Shown here piece by piece: positions 4,516 to 5,752 of a stretch of DNA of 5,752 bases (positions are counted from its first letter, which is position 1; every line of letters starts with the position of its first letter). The translations under genes were made by a program, and so were the position numbers. The notes below the pieces were generated by a model. It was not told the origin of the DNA, did no database searches, and saw only the letters and a list, made by a program, of their open reading frames with translations. The stretch spans positions 1 through 5,752 of the forward strand of contig CAMDGT010000080.1 in the NCBI GenBank assembly GCA_945898025.1, in the 5' to 3' direction. This stretch comes from Rickettsia typhi. Lineage in GTDB: Bacteria; Pseudomonadota; Alphaproteobacteria; Rickettsiales; UBA1997.

Positions 4516-5752
4516 ATCACATTCGTGAAAATTGCTGTTTAACAAAAATACCAAATGATGCCAATGCTTTCTTGGTTCTATCGGTTATTAATAATTTCTG
4601 GCAAGAAGAGAAAGCTAGCGATTCATTGATAATTCTTGAAAATGATGTTGAGGTTTCAAGGTTTATCGAGCAGGTTAATTTTTTTAAGACTATTAATCAA
4701 CTTGATGATATTAAATTACTAACCTTTCCTGCCTGGGATTGCAACCCGCTAGATTTCATATCCCCTAAGCCCAGTATTTTATCGGCTAGAATAAATTGCT
4801 TATATAAACTTGCTAATCGCGATAAAAATTCAAAATTTATTGTTGCGGTATCAGTAAATTCAATGTTGCAAAAGACCATTAATCAATCTGAGCTTAATAA
4901 TATTGGATTATATTTAAAAATAGGCAAAAAAATTTCGATTCAGCAATTAGTAAATTTCTTGATGGATAGCGGTTACGAAAGGCAGGCTTCTGCTAATAAT
5001 GTTGGTGATTTTGCCCTAAGAGGAGGAATAGTCGATATCATACTGCAAGAAGCGGGAGATTTAAGTGGATATAGAATTGATTTCTTTGGCGAAGAAATTG
5101 ATTCAATAAAATTATTTGACCCGATTACACAAATAACTAATAGCGAGGTTAAAACCTTGCAAATATTGCCTGCAAGCGAATTATTGCTCAATAAAAGAAC
5201 CGCAGAAATATTTAAAAATAAATATCGTGAATTATTTGGCAATTCAACCGATAATCAGCTTTACAACGCTTTGTCTCAAGGTCGTCAATATCATGGTATG
5301 GAGCATTTTTTGCCACTATTTTATAATAGCAATTTGGTTAATATTATCGAGCATTTAAAACAGCCTGTAATTTTTAATAATACAAAAAATAAAATTTATT
5401 TTACCAACAGAGAAAAAGAAGTTAAAGAAGCTTATGAATCAAGAATTGAAGCATTGTCAATTAAAGAAAAAAATATAGAAAAAAAGCATCTTCAGCCAAT
5501 AGCGATGGAAATGTTATATTTTAAAGAAAATGAACTGCAAAAAATCATTTCCAGCTATCTAAATATTGAATTTTCAAGCAATGATGAAGATGAAAATATT
5601 ATTAATCAAGAAAGAATAATTGACCTTGAAATGCAAATAACTCCAGATTTTGCAATGGCAGGAAGAATTAACAGACAAGAGCCTTTGGAGCTATTAAATA
5701 ATTTTATTAATCAACATAATTTTAAAATTGTTGTTATTGCTTGTCTTAGCGA
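4494..5752 (+). CDS. mfd: Transcription-repair coupling factor Mfd, N-terminal part
   Basis: Mfd is a DNA translocase that removes RNA polymerase stalled at DNA damage and recruits UvrA for nucleotide excision repair. The frame is open from the ATG at 4494 through the right edge: 419 codons of a protein usually near 1,100-1,200 residues. What is visible is the UvrB-homology module and the linker after it. Marks are LTFPAWDCNPLDFISPKP (from about 76), matching the FP-WE--PYD--SP segment of the family; GDFALRGGIVDII (171-183); YRIDFFGEEIDSIKLFD, then LQILPASE; ALSQGRQYHGMEHFLPLFY (about 259-277), very typical of alphaproteobacterial Mfd; and ITPDFAMAGR further on. The RNA polymerase-interacting and RecG-like helicase domains would lie beyond the window. 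An in-frame stop two codons upstream (4488-4490) fixes the ATG at 4494 as the first start. No Shine-Dalgarno sequence precedes it. No frameshift or internal stop is seen. Confidence 0.95.
   Translation, partial: MDYKIQLNHIRENCCLTKIPNDANAFLVLSVINNFWQEEKASDSLIILENDVEVSRFIEQVNFFKTINQLDDIKLLTFPAWDCNPLDFISPKPSILSARINCLYKLANRDKNSKFIVAVSVNSMLQKTINQSELNNIGLYLKIGKKISIQQLVNFLMDSGYERQASANNVGDFALRGGIVDIILQEAGDLSGYRIDFFGEEIDSIKLFDPITQITNSEVKTLQILPASELLLNKRTAEIFKNKYRELFGNSTDNQLYNALSQGRQYHGMEHFLPLFYNSNLVNIIEHLKQPVIFNNTKNKIYFTNREKEVKEAYESRIEALSIKEKNIEKKHLQPIAMEMLYFKENELQKIISSYLNIEFSSNDEDENIINQERIIDLEMQITPDFAMAGRINRQEPLELLNNFINQHNFKIVVIACLS

Noticed and set aside
4697..5242. Two minus-strand open frames (4697-4879 and 4973-5242).
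   Set aside because: Both are antisense to strongly conserved Mfd segments and have Ser/Leu-rich translations without recognisable features.
1..5752. Search for mobile elements, CRISPR repeats, tRNA or rRNA genes, or defence and toxin-antitoxin modules.
   Set aside because: No terminal inverted repeats with a transposase, regularly spaced repeats, tRNA-like folds or suitable gene pairs were found. Coding genes fill nearly the whole window.

Overview
The window is a compact, very AT-rich stretch of bacterial chromosome. The likely source is an alphaproteobacterium of the order Rickettsiales or a close relative, probably host-associated. Three things suggest this: strong A/T preference at third codon positions, a VirB3 protein whose N-terminal LFLGLTRP and C-terminal NSYDVF motifs resemble Rickettsiales type IV secretion, and Mfd and GshB sequences that read like alphaproteobacterial versions. 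The lineage is inferred from recalled family patterns, not from a database search.

Layout from left to right. Positions 1-290 (minus) hold the start of a GNAT-family acetyltransferase gene that runs off the left edge. Eleven bases away and divergent is gshB, glutathione synthetase (302-1258, plus). It meets virB3 (1271-1567, minus) tail to tail, with an A/T-only palindrome across the two stop codons. virB3 has a near-ideal sigma-70 promoter (TTGACA, 18 bp, TATAAT) and a 10-bp direct repeat in its predicted leader. Divergent from virB3 runs a tight plus-strand group: ldcA (LD-carboxypeptidase, 1666-2631), a secreted DUF192 protein (2655-3170), and hemW (radical-SAM haem chaperone, 3151-4365), which overlaps the DUF192 gene by 20 bp. 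After a 128-bp gap, mfd (transcription-repair coupling factor) starts at 4494 and leaves the window at the right edge.

The content is mostly housekeeping: thiol redox (GshB), murein peptide recycling (LdcA), haem delivery (HemW) and transcription-coupled repair (Mfd). The one specialised component is VirB3, an inner-membrane part of a type IV secretion machine. It stands alone here, with no virB4 beside it. Recognisable Shine-Dalgarno sequences are nearly absent; hemW is the exception. I found no mobile element, CRISPR array, RNA gene or evident new system. The best leads are the isolated virB3 with its promoter and repeat, the 11-bp divergent start pair, and a short ORF overlapping the mfd start.
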